The translations under genes and the position numbers were made by a program. From Micropterix aruncella (taxonomy: Eukaryota > Arthropoda > Insecta > Lepidoptera > Micropterigidae): 64,000 nucleotides of DNA. This document shows positions 33,090-43,030 of this stretch, piece after piece. The notes under the pieces were generated by a model. It searched no databases, was not told the DNA's origin, and was given only the letters and a program-made list of their open reading frames with translations. Positions within the stretch are counted from its first letter, which is position 1; each line of letters begins with the position of its first letter. The stretch spans positions 2,680,442 to 2,744,441 of the forward strand of contig OX155976.1 of assembly GCA_944548615.1 (NCBI GenBank), in the 5' to 3' direction.

Positions 33090-33276
33090 GGCGTATGCCT
33101 AACGGTGGGCGAATGCGCGCTGATGATGAAGAAGAAGAAGAAGAAGTAGGAAAAAAAACTGCCATCTGCGAGCTATTCCGGCGTGCGCCGCAAAAACCGT
33201 TGGAGTTACACGTATATAATATACAATGGAAATGTTTATCTTAAATAGTCCTACAAAAAAGCCAGCGACAGCATTA
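33090..33276 (+). repeat. Duplicated block, second copy, and target of the LOA-type LINE
   Basis: Bases 33090-33214 are the second copy of the block at 32637, with the empty Helitron site. Bases 33248-33276 (CCTACAAAAAAGCCAGCGAC) resemble the Helitron-family interior found at 18520. They include the left copy of the 15-bp duplication made by the LINE (33262-33276). Confidence 0.65.
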
Positions 33277-33352
33277 GTTAGTTTGTCTGGGCTTTTTCCC
33301 GCACTTGACCTCTTGATTGGGCCGTTGTGCGTGGCTCATGTTTCTATTTATG

Positions 33353-34406
33353 TTACTCCAGCCAACCCAGGCTGTCCCAGAAGGTTAGCAGCCTGTTTGG
33401 GTTGCTACAGGCCTCCGGGACAGATGCTGGAGATTGTAGTATTCTTGCCCGTTGCTCTGCCACGCTCCTGCATTCCATGAGCACATGCTGTGGCGTTTCT
33501 TCTTCCTCCATGCATCCTCTGCATAGAGGGCTGTCTGTCACACCTATGGTAAACAGGTGTTTGTTTAGGGGACAGTGGCCTGTCATAGTACCTATGACTT
33601 TACGGATTTTGTCCCTTTTTAATCTGGTGAGGTTGCGGGCAAGTTTTTTGGATGCTTCCGGAACCGCGTTCTTTGTTTGCCTGCATCCTGCGTTCTTTTT
33701 CCATTCTGTAAGGTGGGTTTCTTCGGTGTTCCTGCGTAGCCATGTTTTTATTTGGGCCTGGGGAATGGGCATCAAGGGTTCCGGTCCATATAATATTTCC
33801 TTTGATCCCCTTTTGGCCAGTTCGTCTGCCGCGTCGTTTCCCAGTGAGTCGCTGTGCCCTTTAATCCATTGCAGGGTCACTCTATTTGACCCTGCAATGG
33901 ATTGGAGCGCATTGTGGCATTCCAGTACAAGGACAGAGGTTATAGTATTTTTTGCTAGCGCTTGTAGCACGGAGGCACTGTCGGAGACAAATTTCAAGCT
34001 TAGGTCTCCGACATCTTTGGTTGCAACTGCTTGTGCTGCTCTGGTGATGCCAATGCATTCTGCTTGGAAGATCGTATTTAGGTTGCCTAGGGTAGTTGAT
34101 ATTTTGATGTTTAGATCATTTGAGAAGACGCCGGCTCCGGTACCTTGAGTGGTTTTGGAGCCATCTGTGTATATCCTTACTTCATTTGTACCAGAGTGAT
34201 CTGCTGGTTCTTCAATGAGTTGGATATTGTATCTTCGATCAAAGACATGATGGCATATTATCCTGTCCATGGGTGCGTCCAGAAGAGGTATTTCTTCTAG
34301 AACCCGTTTCAGAATTTTTGAGTGTGGTGTTTCTGTGTTTTGTTTCCACAGTCCATTTGCTCTTAGTCTTAGAGCGGCTGCCTTAGCCTCCTCTTGGATC
34401 TTGGAT
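33353..34406 (-). CDS. RNase H and C-terminal part of ORF2, out of frame
   Basis: It follows the RT domain in the same protein and degrades the RNA strand of the cDNA hybrid during target-primed reverse transcription. Visible motifs are VRIYTDGSKTTQGTGAGVF (first catalytic D), FQAECIGITRAAQ (E), LKFVSDSASVLQAL (D) and WIKGHSDSLGNDAADELAKR (H-x-N-x-x-A-D), so all catalytic positions are present. The C-terminal tail has GTMTGHCPLNKHLFTIG and CRGCMEEEETPQHVLMEC, a Cys/His arrangement common in LINEs with RNase H. There is no start codon of its own; a 7-bp duplication shifted it out of the RT frame. Confidence 0.85.
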
Positions 34407-36989
34407 GACAAGATCCAGAGGTCTCATGTTTAGGAGGTACTCTAGTGCGGCCGATGGTGTGGTTCTCATACATCCAGTGGCTGCTACACACGCTAAGCGT
34501 TGCAGGCTCTGGAGTCTCGCTTTCACTGTGGTCAGTTGTGTTCTGGGCCACCATACAACTGATCCATAAGTCAGAGAGGGCCTGATGACTGATGTGTACA
34601 GCCAGAGTGTGATTTTTGGGTTGAGACCCCATTTTTTCCCCACTAGTCTCCGACACTGCCAAAAAGTTAGGCAGGCCCTCTTTGTTTTGGCTTCGATATG
34701 ACTCGCCCAGTTTAATTTGCTGTCAAGGATGACTCCCAGATATTTCACCTCTGTAGATAGGGAGAGTTTGGTGTTGAATAATTTTGGTGCTTGTAGTTCT
34801 GGCAACTTCCTCTTCTTGGTGAAGAGGATGAGTTCTGTCTTTTTCGGATTTACTGACAATTTATGTTCGTCACACCATTTTTCTACTATCTGCAAAGCTG
34901 AGCGCATGACTTTACATAGCATATTTTCTGCGTTTCCATTAATCATTATTGTTAGGTCGTCGGCATAACCAATAGTAGTGTAACCCCTTTCATTTAGTGT
35001 TTTTATGAGGCTGTCCACTACTATGTTCCATAGAAGTGGTGATAGGACCCCCCCTTGGGGGCATCCTTTAACTACCTTCGCTCTTGTGGTAGTATTCATC
35101 ACTATCTGGACCGCCCTTTTGCTAACCAGCTCCGTGATCCATTTTATGGTGACTGGTTCCACCTTAAGTTCTTGTAGGGCGTGGTTTATGCTGTTGTGCA
35201 TGGTTTTGTCAAAAGCGCCTTCTATGTCTATAAAGGCGGCGAGTGTTGACAGCTTATTTGTTAGAGCCGATTCTATTTTGTGCACCACCATGTGTAGTGC
35301 CGACTCTGTTGATTTGCCTTTTGTGTAGGCGTGTTGTTGTGGGTGTAGTTGTTTATTTCTTAGTGCCCCATCCCTTAGGTGACGGTCCATCAGTCTTTCT
35401 AACGTCTTTAGTAAGAAAGACGTTAGGCTGATAGGTCTGAAGGATTTGGCGTGTGAGTAGTCCTCCTTTCCCGGTTTCGGTAAGAAGACTACTTTCGCCT
35501 CTCTCCATGCCTTTGGAATGTATTTGAAGGCTATGCAGGCCCTATAGATTGGTAGTAAGTATTTTGTTGCATGGGTTGGTTGCCATTGTAGTAGTGCTGG
35601 GAAAATGCCATCCAGCCCTGCGGATTTGAATGGTTTGAAGCTTTTCAGGGCCCATTTTATCTTGTCCGCAGTTACTATCTTGTTTGCGACTTCCCATTCT
35701 TGGGTTGTTGGTGTGCTGTAGTTTTCGTCCGGCCACTCAGGATCTTCTGTGATTTGACATCCAGGAAAGTGTGTTTCCAGGAGTACTGAGCTGGTTTCTA
35801 CATCTGTGTTTGTGTAAGTGCCGTCTTCCTTTTTTAGGGAGCCTAGGAGGTTGGGCTCACCTTTAGCTAGGATTTTCTTTATTCTACCGGCTTGGTTTGT
35901 TGAGTTTATGCTACTACAGAAGTTGTGCCAGGATTCTGTTCTCCGGAATCTGATCCGCTTCTTGTAGTGTTTTTGTGCCATTTTGTATTTATCCCAGTCC
36001 TCACTGGTTCTGGTATTTTTTGCTCGGTTAAAGAGTGTCCTGAGTCCTCGACGTAGCCTTTCCAGCTCTGGCCCCCACCATGAGCTTTTTCCTGGGTCTT
36101 TAGGTTTTACAACAGGACATGCCAGTTCAAAACTACTTATAAGGGTTGTAGTTAGGATCTGTACGTTTGTTTCTATGTTTTCTGTGCTAAGTGCTGCGTT
36201 AGTTAGTTGTTTGTCTCCTAGCGCTTTGTTTAGCAAGTTTGTGTACCCTGTAATATCTGTTTTACGGGGGTTACGATATGGGACAGGGTCTGTTAGCTTG
36301 TACCGTATTTGAAAACAGACGCGGCGGTGGTCTGCAAACGATGGCTCGTTTGATACGTGCCATCCCTCAATCAAACTGGCCGCCGCGTCCGTTGCCAAGG
36401 TAATGTCTATGATAGTTTGGTACCTAGAGTTTACAAATGTAGGTTCCCTACCTCTGTTTATAATGTTTAGGTTTGTTTGAAATAGATATTCTGCTAAGGA
36501 CTCACCCCTTCTGTTGGTGTCTTTGCTTCCCCACAGAGAGTGATGGGCATTGGAGTCCGCAGATATGATCAGATCCCAGTCGTGTGCTTCACAATGCTGC
36601 ACCAGTCTGGCTAGTTCTCCTGAAGGAGTTTCGCTCTCGCTCGGCATGTACACTGAAGCTAGGACTAGGACAGTTTGTTCTTCTGTGGTGAGTTTCACTG
36701 CAGTTAGGTCTCTTGAACAGAATTGGTTAAGCAAAGTGGTTGCTAAAGATTTTGGCATGTATATGCATGTTCTTGGGTTTTCAACAGAGGTGTCTAACAT
36801 TAACTTACCTCCGATGCTGTTTAGACCGCAGATCTTGTTGTTTCTGATCCAGGGTTCCTGGATCATGGCGACGGTCTGGTTGTTCGTCTCCAGCACTCTG
36901 CGTAGGGTGGCCGCCGCTATTTGTTTGTGCTGGAGGTTGGTTTGGATGACGTTAAGAGAGAGGGAGCTATGGGCTGCGCAGGAAGTCAT
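34383..36989 (-). CDS. ORF2: APE-type endonuclease and reverse transcriptase
   Basis: The polyprotein nicks target DNA and reverse-transcribes the element's RNA in the nucleus. I start it at the ATG at 36989 (MTSCAAHSS), which overlaps the ORF1 stop by 23 nt and precedes the endonuclease closely; the frame is open further upstream but without an ATG. Endonuclease motifs: NVIQTNLQHK, IQEPW, SVYMPSE, ISADSNAHHSLWGS and SFADHRRV. RT motifs: FKSAGLDGIFPALLQ, FRPISLTSFLLKTLERL, AAFIDIEGAFDKT, GCPQGGVLSPLLWN, catalytic GYADDL, and VKYLGVILDSKLNW. The residues expected for catalysis are all there. The frame ends at a stop at 34383, just after MRPLDLVIQ, because of the 7-bp duplication. Confidence 0.88.
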   Translation of the reverse strand: MTSCAAHSSLSLNVIQTNLQHKQIAAATLRRVLETNNQTVAMIQEPWIRNNKICGLNSIGGKLMLDTSVENPRTCIYMPKSLATTLLNQFCSRDLTAVKLTTEEQTVLVLASVYMPSESETPSGELARLVQHCEAHDWDLIISADSNAHHSLWGSKDTNRRGESLAEYLFQTNLNIINRGREPTFVNSRYQTIIDITLATDAAASLIEGWHVSNEPSFADHRRVCFQIRYKLTDPVPYRNPRKTDITGYTNLLNKALGDKQLTNAALSTENIETNVQILTTTLISSFELACPVVKPKDPGKSSWWGPELERLRRGLRTLFNRAKNTRTSEDWDKYKMAQKHYKKRIRFRRTESWHNFCSSINSTNQAGRIKKILAKGEPNLLGSLKKEDGTYTNTDVETSSVLLETHFPGCQITEDPEWPDENYSTPTTQEWEVANKIVTADKIKWALKSFKPFKSAGLDGIFPALLQWQPTHATKYLLPIYRACIAFKYIPKAWREAKVVFLPKPGKEDYSHAKSFRPISLTSFLLKTLERLMDRHLRDGALRNKQLHPQQHAYTKGKSTESALHMVVHKIESALTNKLSTLAAFIDIEGAFDKTMHNSINHALQELKVEPVTIKWITELVSKRAVQIVMNTTTRAKVVKGCPQGGVLSPLLWNIVVDSLIKTLNERGYTTIGYADDLTIMINGNAENMLCKVMRSALQIVEKWCDEHKLSVNPKKTELILFTKKRKLPELQAPKLFNTKLSLSTEVKYLGVILDSKLNWASHIEAKTKRACLTFWQCRRLVGKKWGLNPKITLWLYTSVIRPSLTYGSVVWWPRTQLTTVKARLQSLQRLACVAATGCMRTTPSAALEYLLNMRPLDLVIQDPRGG
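34393..34406. other. 7-bp tandem duplication that breaks ORF2
   Basis: CTTGGAT occurs twice in a row. Counting a single copy, the RT frame (ending DLVIQ) passes directly into the RNase H frame (EEAKAAALRL). This is the only obvious break in about 1,200 codons. Confidence 0.8.
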
Positions 36990-38379
36990 CTTCGTCACTG
37001 GTGTATCCCTCAATCCGCAGTGGCGAATTCGTCTCCATTCCTCCGTCACTGCCCCTCCGTTGGGGGGCAGAGGTGGAGGGTTCCGGATTCGCCGCTGCGG
37101 TTGCTGTCTCGGCCATTGTGGTCTCTTCTGTGGGGAAGAAGCGGATGTATCCACTTCCCGACATATGGGCTACTCGGCGGTCTCTGTCCAGGATTATTTG
37201 CCTCTGGTCTTCAGGGATTCCAAGAATTAGGTGCACCACCTTTTCTCCTGAATCACCCTCCTGAGACTTTTCATCCACAGACATGTCGTAACACTGCCAC
37301 GAGTCAACTTTGTACCACGGGTTTTGGGCACAGAGGACTCTGTGTAGTGTGGTTGCGTCCGTAATACGGGTATGGATAAGAAGCCCTGCCTTGAGCCTCT
37401 TCTTCATCTCTGACTGCCTGATGACAGCCAGGGTGGTGTTGGGTATGGGTGATGCCATTGTCATGACTGCGTTTTCCAGCCAGCTGAGCGCGTTTTCGTC
37501 CTCACACCACATCGCTAATACCCCGTCCATCAGGAAGGGGCGTCCGCGGAAAGATGGGGCGTGCGCGCTCGGGGAGGGTGGAGACAGTACAGCTTGTAGG
37601 ATGCTATCGTCGATAGTCTTCCTAAGCTGCTCTGCTTGAGCTTGTGACAGGTCTCTCGGCGGGACAGTGATGACCGCCACCTTCATGTGCGACTGAGCCG
37701 CATCTGCGTAACTCATCGCCCGTTTGGGTTTCGCTTCGGTTTTCGCGCGTTTGGACTCCCCTCTAGGAGACTGGGTCTCGTCCAGACGAGCCCGCTTCGA
37801 AGAAACTTTCTCGTCTGGCCCAGCCCCAGTCCCCGGTTGTTCCTTTTCAGGAGCAGCGGGAGCCCTCGCAGCGTTCCGCCTACCGCGAAAACCTCTCGGG
37901 TTTTGCCGTCTCTTCGACTGGCTGGGTGGTGGTGGTGGTGTTGGTTGTGGTCCTGCCACTGTGGCCGGTACAGGTTCGCGCTGCGTTCTCGCTGCTGCGG
38001 TGCCTGTATCGGTGTGTGGTGTGGTTACATTGGGCTGGAAGTCTTTCCTTCTCGCGCGCCTATTAAGGCGACTGCGTTCCGGTTTGCCTTCCTGCCCTTT
38101 GCTTTTGGTATTTGCCGTTGTGTTAGTGGTCCCCCTTTTGCAAGGGCGCTTGTGAGCGATTAAGGTCCACTGTGACACAACGGCAGTGTCTGGTGTTGGT
38201 AGTGGTATTGCCTCTTTGAGGCTTGACAGGTCCAGGCTTGAACCTGTTTTGTGGCACGAGTTGCCCCCCCCAGAATATGAGGGGCAGACCGAGCTGGGCT
38301 CGGTGAGGGATTCTCCACTATCCTTGGAAGGGATTGTGGTACCCTCCTGGGGTAAATTATCTTTAACTTGTGCTTCCAT
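36967..38379 (-). CDS. ORF1: RNA-binding gag-like protein
   Basis: 470 codons from an ATG in a good context (AAAATGG). ORF1 proteins of LINEs bind the element's RNA and form the ribonucleoprotein. The N-terminal 170 residues are low-complexity and rich in P, K and R (RRNAARAPAAPEKEQ), followed by a basic stretch (KRAKTEAKPKR). From about residue 215 (MSYADAAQSHMKVAV) to 420 there is a folded-looking domain with FLMDGVLAMWCEDENALSWL. It resembles what I remember as DUF4780 of insect retrotransposons. No CCHC knuckles are seen. It ends in an acidic tail (YTSDEDDFLRSP). The stop overlaps the ORF2 ATG. Confidence 0.8.
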   Translation of the reverse strand: MEAQVKDNLPQEGTTIPSKDSGESLTEPSSVCPSYSGGGNSCHKTGSSLDLSSLKEAIPLPTPDTAVVSQWTLIAHKRPCKRGTTNTTANTKSKGQEGKPERSRLNRRARRKDFQPNVTTPHTDTGTAAARTQREPVPATVAGPQPTPPPPPSQSKRRQNPRGFRGRRNAARAPAAPEKEQPGTGAGPDEKVSSKRARLDETQSPRGESKRAKTEAKPKRAMSYADAAQSHMKVAVITVPPRDLSQAQAEQLRKTIDDSILQAVLSPPSPSAHAPSFRGRPFLMDGVLAMWCEDENALSWLENAVMTMASPIPNTTLAVIRQSEMKKRLKAGLLIHTRITDATTLHRVLCAQNPWYKVDSWQCYDMSVDEKSQEGDSGEKVVHLILGIPEDQRQIILDRDRRVAHMSGSGYIRFFPTEETTMAETATAAANPEPSTSAPQRRGSDGGMETNSPLRIEGYTSDEDDFLRSP

Positions 38380-38782
38380 TTTTGTTTAGTTGAGCTGATG
38401 GGATAACGCACACACTACCCGCCCTTGGTAGGTGTGGTACACTTTTGTGGGGGGGGGTTTAGTGCCCCAGAGGCTGTGTGGGCCTGGTGTAGGTTGGTGC
38501 CGCCTGGTTCGGCACTGTGGGATTGACTGAGGAGACTGGGATGTGACTGAGGGTTAGGATCTTGAGTGCCGGCCAGGGGTTTTTGTTATACCATTTACCT
38601 AGGGCACTTGGTCAATAACAGGCGGCAACCTCGAGAAGGATAGTCCCCTGGCCTTGTTTAGGGGATCTGTGCGACCTGCGCTACTCCCTAAACCGTTCGC
38701 CAAACCCAGCATCGGACAGATGCTGGGAGTAGGGGAATAGTCAGACAATTCCAAAACTCAAATTGCCTGACCATGCCCCCGC
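38380..38782 (-). promoter_or_regulatory. 5' UTR and presumed internal promoter of the LOA-type LINE
   Basis: About 400 bp between the target duplication and the ORF1 ATG, GC-richer than the surroundings, with a C-tract near 38450 (minus strand). LINEs carry their promoter here; I cannot point to a specific initiator. Confidence 0.5.
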
Positions 38783-38797
38783 CCAGCGACAGCATTA

Positions 38798-39049
38798 TAC
38801 CTATATTTTATGTGTAAGCCATTATCGCCAAAATAGTGAACCATAAATACAATAAAAAAATAAAAATTATTTCTAACGCACATTTGGTAGTAATAAATTG
38901 ATTATTATATCAAAATAAATACTTTTATCACATCTGGTATCTAAAGTAGATAAATGTTGTCTTTTACAGTACATCATTTGGACAAATTTGGACAAATATT
39001 TGAATAGTCATGACGATAACCAACCGAGTGCGCGATATTATGGTGATTT
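38798..39049. other. Right flank of the LINE, AT-rich
   Basis: The first bases continue the interrupted Helitron-like target (TACCTATATTTTATGTGTAA). The rest is AT-rich without a gene. Confidence 0.45.
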
Positions 39050-39053
39050 TTAA

Positions 39054-39640
39054 GCTATTGCATAGCTTTTATCGCGGGCCTAGGCCAGCGCGGCGACCGA
39101 ATGAAGAAATTTCTTAACGAAAATTAATGATATTAAACTGATAATTACGTCTAAACGAGTACTGCTTACGATTCGAAAAAAATATATGTTAAACAAGAAC
39201 ATTTTCGTAATGTTCTTAGCTTTGAATATTTTAGATTTTCTTTATATTACATAGTGTAATTAATTTGTGAAATTAGGTCTAACCGAACACAAAAACGACT
39301 ACAACGCAAATACTATCTGGCGTATTAATATGAAACCTGCACCATTTTAAAGATAATTTAATTATCTATCTTTTTATCTACGATTTTTTTTGAATAATCA
39401 GTTTTTTTGCTTTACCGAATAAAAAAATCGTGCGCGGCACTCTATCGGAAGAAGTTTAAATTATTCCGAAGCCGCAGATGATTCGGAATAATTTCAACGT
39501 TTTCCGATAGACCGCAGTTATCTGATATCAGAAAAAAATAAAAAAAATAAAATAAATGAATAATTATAATTGCATAAGTTATTAAAAATGCTATGCAATA
39601 GCTTTACCGCGGCAGTCCCCGAGTGCCACACGTATTTTTT
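39054..39640 (+). mobile_element. Family B hairpin element, copy 3
   Basis: TTAA at 39050-39053, then GCTATTGCATAGC; it ends ACACGTATTTTTTT. Its central hairpin is partly deleted (the left-arm side reads CCGAAGCCGCAGATGATTCGG). Confidence 0.75.
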
Positions 39641-39783
39641 TAATGCAATGCCGCCTAACTAAGCCTAGGCCTGTACTAAGGCAAGCGTACCAAGTAGAGA
39701 GTGGCTTGTGCATATTTTAGACTACCTAATTTAGGTAGGTACAAGTTAATGTAGGTACAACTTAATTACTAATTTAAAAAAAT
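39641..39783. repeat. LINE 3' UTR-like segment between family B copies
   Basis: GCCGCCTAACTAAGCCTAGG and the following 60 bp match 25935-26020, inside the 3' UTR of the LINE at 25805. A GTAGGTAC repeat follows. Confidence 0.5.
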
Positions 39784-40383
39784 ACGTGTGGCACTCGGGG
39801 ACTGCCGCGGTTAAGCTATTGCATAGCATTTTTAACAACTTATGCAATTATAATTATTTATTTATTTTATTTATTTTATTCAGATATTTATTCAGATAAC
39901 TGCGCTCTATCGGAAAACGTTGAAATTATTCCAAATCATTTGCGGCTGCGGTAGCAAATGATTCGGAATAATTTAAACATCTTCCGATAGAGCGCCGCGC
40001 ACGAATTTTTATTCGATAAAGCAAAAACAAACGGATTGTTCGAAAAAAATCGTAGATAAAAAGATAGATAATTACATTATCTTTAAAATGGTGCAGGTTT
40101 CATAATAATACACCAGATAGTACTTGCGTAGTAGTCGTTTTTGTGTTCGGTTAGACCTAATTTCACAAATTAATTACACTATGTAATATAAACAAAATCT
40201 AAAATATTCAAAGCTAAGAATATTAGGAAAATGTTCTTGTTTAACATATATTTTTTTCGAATCGTAAGCAGTACTCGTTTAGACGTAATTATCAGTTTAA
40301 AATCATTAATTTTCGTTAAGAAATTTCTTCATTCGGTCGCCGCGCTGGCCTAGGCCCGCGATAAAAGCTATGCAATAGCTTAA
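39784..40383 (-). mobile_element. Family B hairpin element, copy 4
   Basis: It runs from ACGTGTGGCACTCGGGG to GCTATGCAATAGCTTAA. The central CAAATCATTTGC...GCAAATGATTCGG hairpin is present with one arm substitution. Confidence 0.75.
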
Positions 40384-40502
40384 AAATAAGTCATCTACAT
40401 GTAAATGCGTCTTTTAGTCTGTCAGTCTACGAATAATATCTAAAACATACCCATCCTACAATGCATAATAAGAGAAATTAAAAAAAAAATGAAAAAAGAA
40501 AT

Positions 40503-41098
40503 ACGTGTGGCACTCGGGGACTGCCGCGGTAAAGCTATTGCATATTATAGCATTTTTAACAACTTATGCAATTGTAATTATTTATTTATTTTATTTTTTC
40601 TGATATCAGATAACTGCGCTCTATTGGAAAACGTTGAAATTATTCCGAATCATTTGCGGCTGCGGTAGCAAATGATTCGGAATAATTTGAACGTCTTCCG
40701 ATAGAGCGCCGCACACGAATTTTTTATTCGATAAAGCAAAAAAAAACGGATTATTCGAAAAAAATCGTAGATAGAAAGATAGATAATTAAATTATCTTTA
40801 AAATGGTGCAGGTTTCATAATAATACGCCAGATAGTATTTGCTTAGTAGTCGTTTTTGTGTTCGGTTAGACCTAATTTCACAAATTAATTACGCTATGAA
40901 ATATAAACAAAATCTAAAATATTCAAAACTAAGAATATTAGGAAAATGTTCTTGTTTAACATATATTTTTTTCGAATCGTAAGCAGCACTCGTTTAGGCG
41001 TAATTATCACTTTAAAATCATTAATTATCGTTAAGAAGTTTCTTCATTCGGTCGCCGCGCTGTCCTAGGCCCGCGATAAAAGCTATGCAATAGCTTAA
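40503..41098 (-). mobile_element. Family B hairpin element, copy 5
   Basis: Same orientation and boundaries as copy 4, with the hairpin intact. The 120 bp between copies 4 and 5 is AT-rich unique sequence. Confidence 0.75.
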
Positions 41099-41830
41099 AA
41101 ATAACGCATAATGACACGTTACTCAATTCAAAATGGCTAGATATACATCGATGAATTATTTCACCGCACTATTCGGTCCGCACACACACACACACACACA
41201 CACCCTCGCACACACGCTTAAATAAATAATTTTCGTACACACGTCAAAAAATCTTTTATTTGAAACCACCCCTCTCTTTCTTCGTCTTGTGCTCTCTTTC
41301 TTACGACAACTCCCCCGGGTCTCGGATCTGGGGTGGTGGGGAGTGGTGATGGGTGGGGAAAATGGGGTAAAGAGGGGTGAAATTAGTTGGAAAGGTTGTG
41401 GAAAATTTAGGCATTAGAGGGGGGGGGGGGGAGATGGCGGCCGCCGCTAATCACTACTGACCGCCACTGTGTGCGTGCACACACACGCTTATGCGTGTGT
41501 ACTCGAACGTATATCCGGGAAACTGTCAGAGTGGTCGTGTGATGAAATGTGCGGAGGTATTAGGGACGTCATTTTTACTTTTTTTCGTTTCTTTCTGTCA
41601 CGTATTCTTGAATCGATTCACCAGTCTTCGAATTAATTTATCACTATGAATTTTTAATCCTACGATAATACTCATATTTTCAAGCCATTATTTAACCCTC
41701 TAAACGCGGCAGTCGCGTGCCCAGGGTTGGTGAATGGGGCAAGCTCGACATACTTTTTGTGTTTTTCACGCTTTTTATAATAACATAAATTAATAGTTTA
41801 AAAAAAAACACTAAAAACACGACTTTGGGC
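41099..41830. other. CA repeat, G-rich block and AT-rich spacer
   Basis: A CA microsatellite lies at about 41179-41203. Bases 41310-41470 are G-rich, with a 14-base G run near 41419-41432 and GGCGGCCGCCGC at about 41435. No gene recognised; the G-rich block may be a regulatory island or repeat. Confidence 0.4.
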
Positions 41831-42193
41831 TATGATACGATATTCACATACACACGGCTATGATACGATATTCCATCATGGAATGCCAGTGCCTATCTTC
41901 CGGCTTTATCACCAGACCTTGAAACCTAATCGTGATCAAAGTTCATTCCAAGACTTTTCTAACAAGTCCAAACACAGCTATGATACAATGTTCCATCATG
42001 AAGTTCCAGTTCATATCTTCCGAATCCATCATCAGATCAGTTCGACAGTACCATATTATTGTATTGTCATCAGAACTACATACAGCTGCCAATTTTCATG
42101 ACGCTACGATCCTTGGAAGATGGTTAAATTAGTTACCTTAGATTCCATTACATAGTTAGTTACATACAGGTCGACCTAATAAAAGCGTGTTAA
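41831..42193 (+). repeat. RTE-like LINE 3' UTR
   Basis: Two related blocks of about 60 bp (GCTATGATACGATATTCCAT... and GCTATGATACAATGTTCCAT...) lie about 120 bp apart. They are followed by CATACAGGTCGACCTAATAA and AGCGTGTTAAG. I remember this terminal sequence as common in lepidopteran genomes, probably RTE-derived, but cannot confirm it. No coding region. Confidence 0.5.
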
Positions 42194-42498
42194 GAAGTGG
42201 TACTGGTTACTCTTCAATCTTCAGTTTGAAATTTAGTGCTTGTGTCCTAGATTCAATAAAGCACACTAAAGGCATGCTACTGCTAGACAGATTTTAGCAT
42301 ATATATTGCTCTTCCTTGGGGGAGGCTAAAGTGCAGAGTTCAATTAGCAGATTGACTCTGAAGAAATATATTTTCAAGTGGCTCATGACGAAAAGAAGAA
42401 GCCAGTTCGAAAAAATGGTGACTCACATCCTGACTTAGGCCATATTTGACCTATCTGTCACCTGATACTTGACAAGAAATATGTTTCGGTTGATTATA
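42194..42498. other. No gene seen
   Basis: Ordinary-complexity sequence without a recognisable repeat or coding frame. Confidence 0.4.
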
Positions 42499-42825
42499 TC
42501 TATACTAATATTATAAAGAGGTAAAGTTTGTGATGTTGTAGGAAGTAATCTATGGATCTACTGAACCGATTTTGAAAATTCTTTTACCAATAGAAAGCCA
42601 CGTTATTTGTGAGTGTCATAGGCTATATATTATTCCAAAAAATCTAAAGACTTTTTCGTGGTAGTCGGCTTTGCAAAGTAAGTCGGAGAATAAGCGGTCG
42701 AAGCAAAACGTTCCTAACTAACGCTGCCTTAACGATTAGAGATATATGATTAAGTTCTAAAGAAAAGTTGTAGATCTTGATAATGCCTACAAAAAAGTCA
42801 GCGACAGCATATGTGTACCTTTTAT
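42499..42825 (+). mobile_element. Helitron, copy 5, 3'-truncated
   Basis: A|TCTATACTAATATTATAAAG at the left; similarity ends at GCGACAGCATATGTG, where retroposon D follows. Confidence 0.7.
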
Positions 42826-42854
42826 CAATACTTAATCAATACTTTTATCAATAC

Positions 42855-43030
42855 CTTGATTGATTGATTGTAATATTGGAGTCCTGTCCACACTAGAACG
42901 GGCTAGTCCCAGTTGGGTGACAGAAACAAATAAGCAAAAGGTTAAGGTTTTGCCATTCGGTTCCTGTTATTTTTGTAAGCTAATCAATGTTTCATAGTAA
43001 TTAATTCTTAAATAAATAAATAAATAAATA
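42855..43030 (+). repeat. Short retroposon D, plus-strand copy
   Basis: It matches 30435-30600 in reverse complement. The AAATAAATAAAT tail at its end supports a retroposed origin. It lies between two Helitron pieces. Confidence 0.55.

Larger units (their letters stand above)
33277..38782 (-). mobile_element. Nearly intact LOA/I-group non-LTR retrotransposon (5.5 kb)
   Basis: The element is flanked by CCAGCGACAGCATTA at 33262-33276 and 38783-38797. On the minus strand it has a 5' UTR of about 400 bp, ORF1, ORF2 with endonuclease, RT and RNase H, and a short 3' UTR ending near ACAAACTAAC with no poly(A). The two-ORF layout with a C-terminal RNase H and no visible zinc-knuckle in ORF1 fits the LOA part of the I/Jockey group; clade placement is from memory of motifs. 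The target was itself a Helitron-like repeat. Only one disabling lesion is obvious, near 34393-34406. Confidence 0.85.

Noticed and set aside
36990..37154. An earlier start for ORF2
   Set aside because: The frame is open upstream, but the start at 37154 is GTG. The first ATG is at 36989, close to the endonuclease and overlapping the ORF1 stop.
35983..38163. Plus-strand frames opposite the LOA-type LINE (for example 36550-37230, 37687-38163)
   Set aside because: They lie antisense to clear ORF1 and ORF2 coding sequence and have no recognisable motifs.
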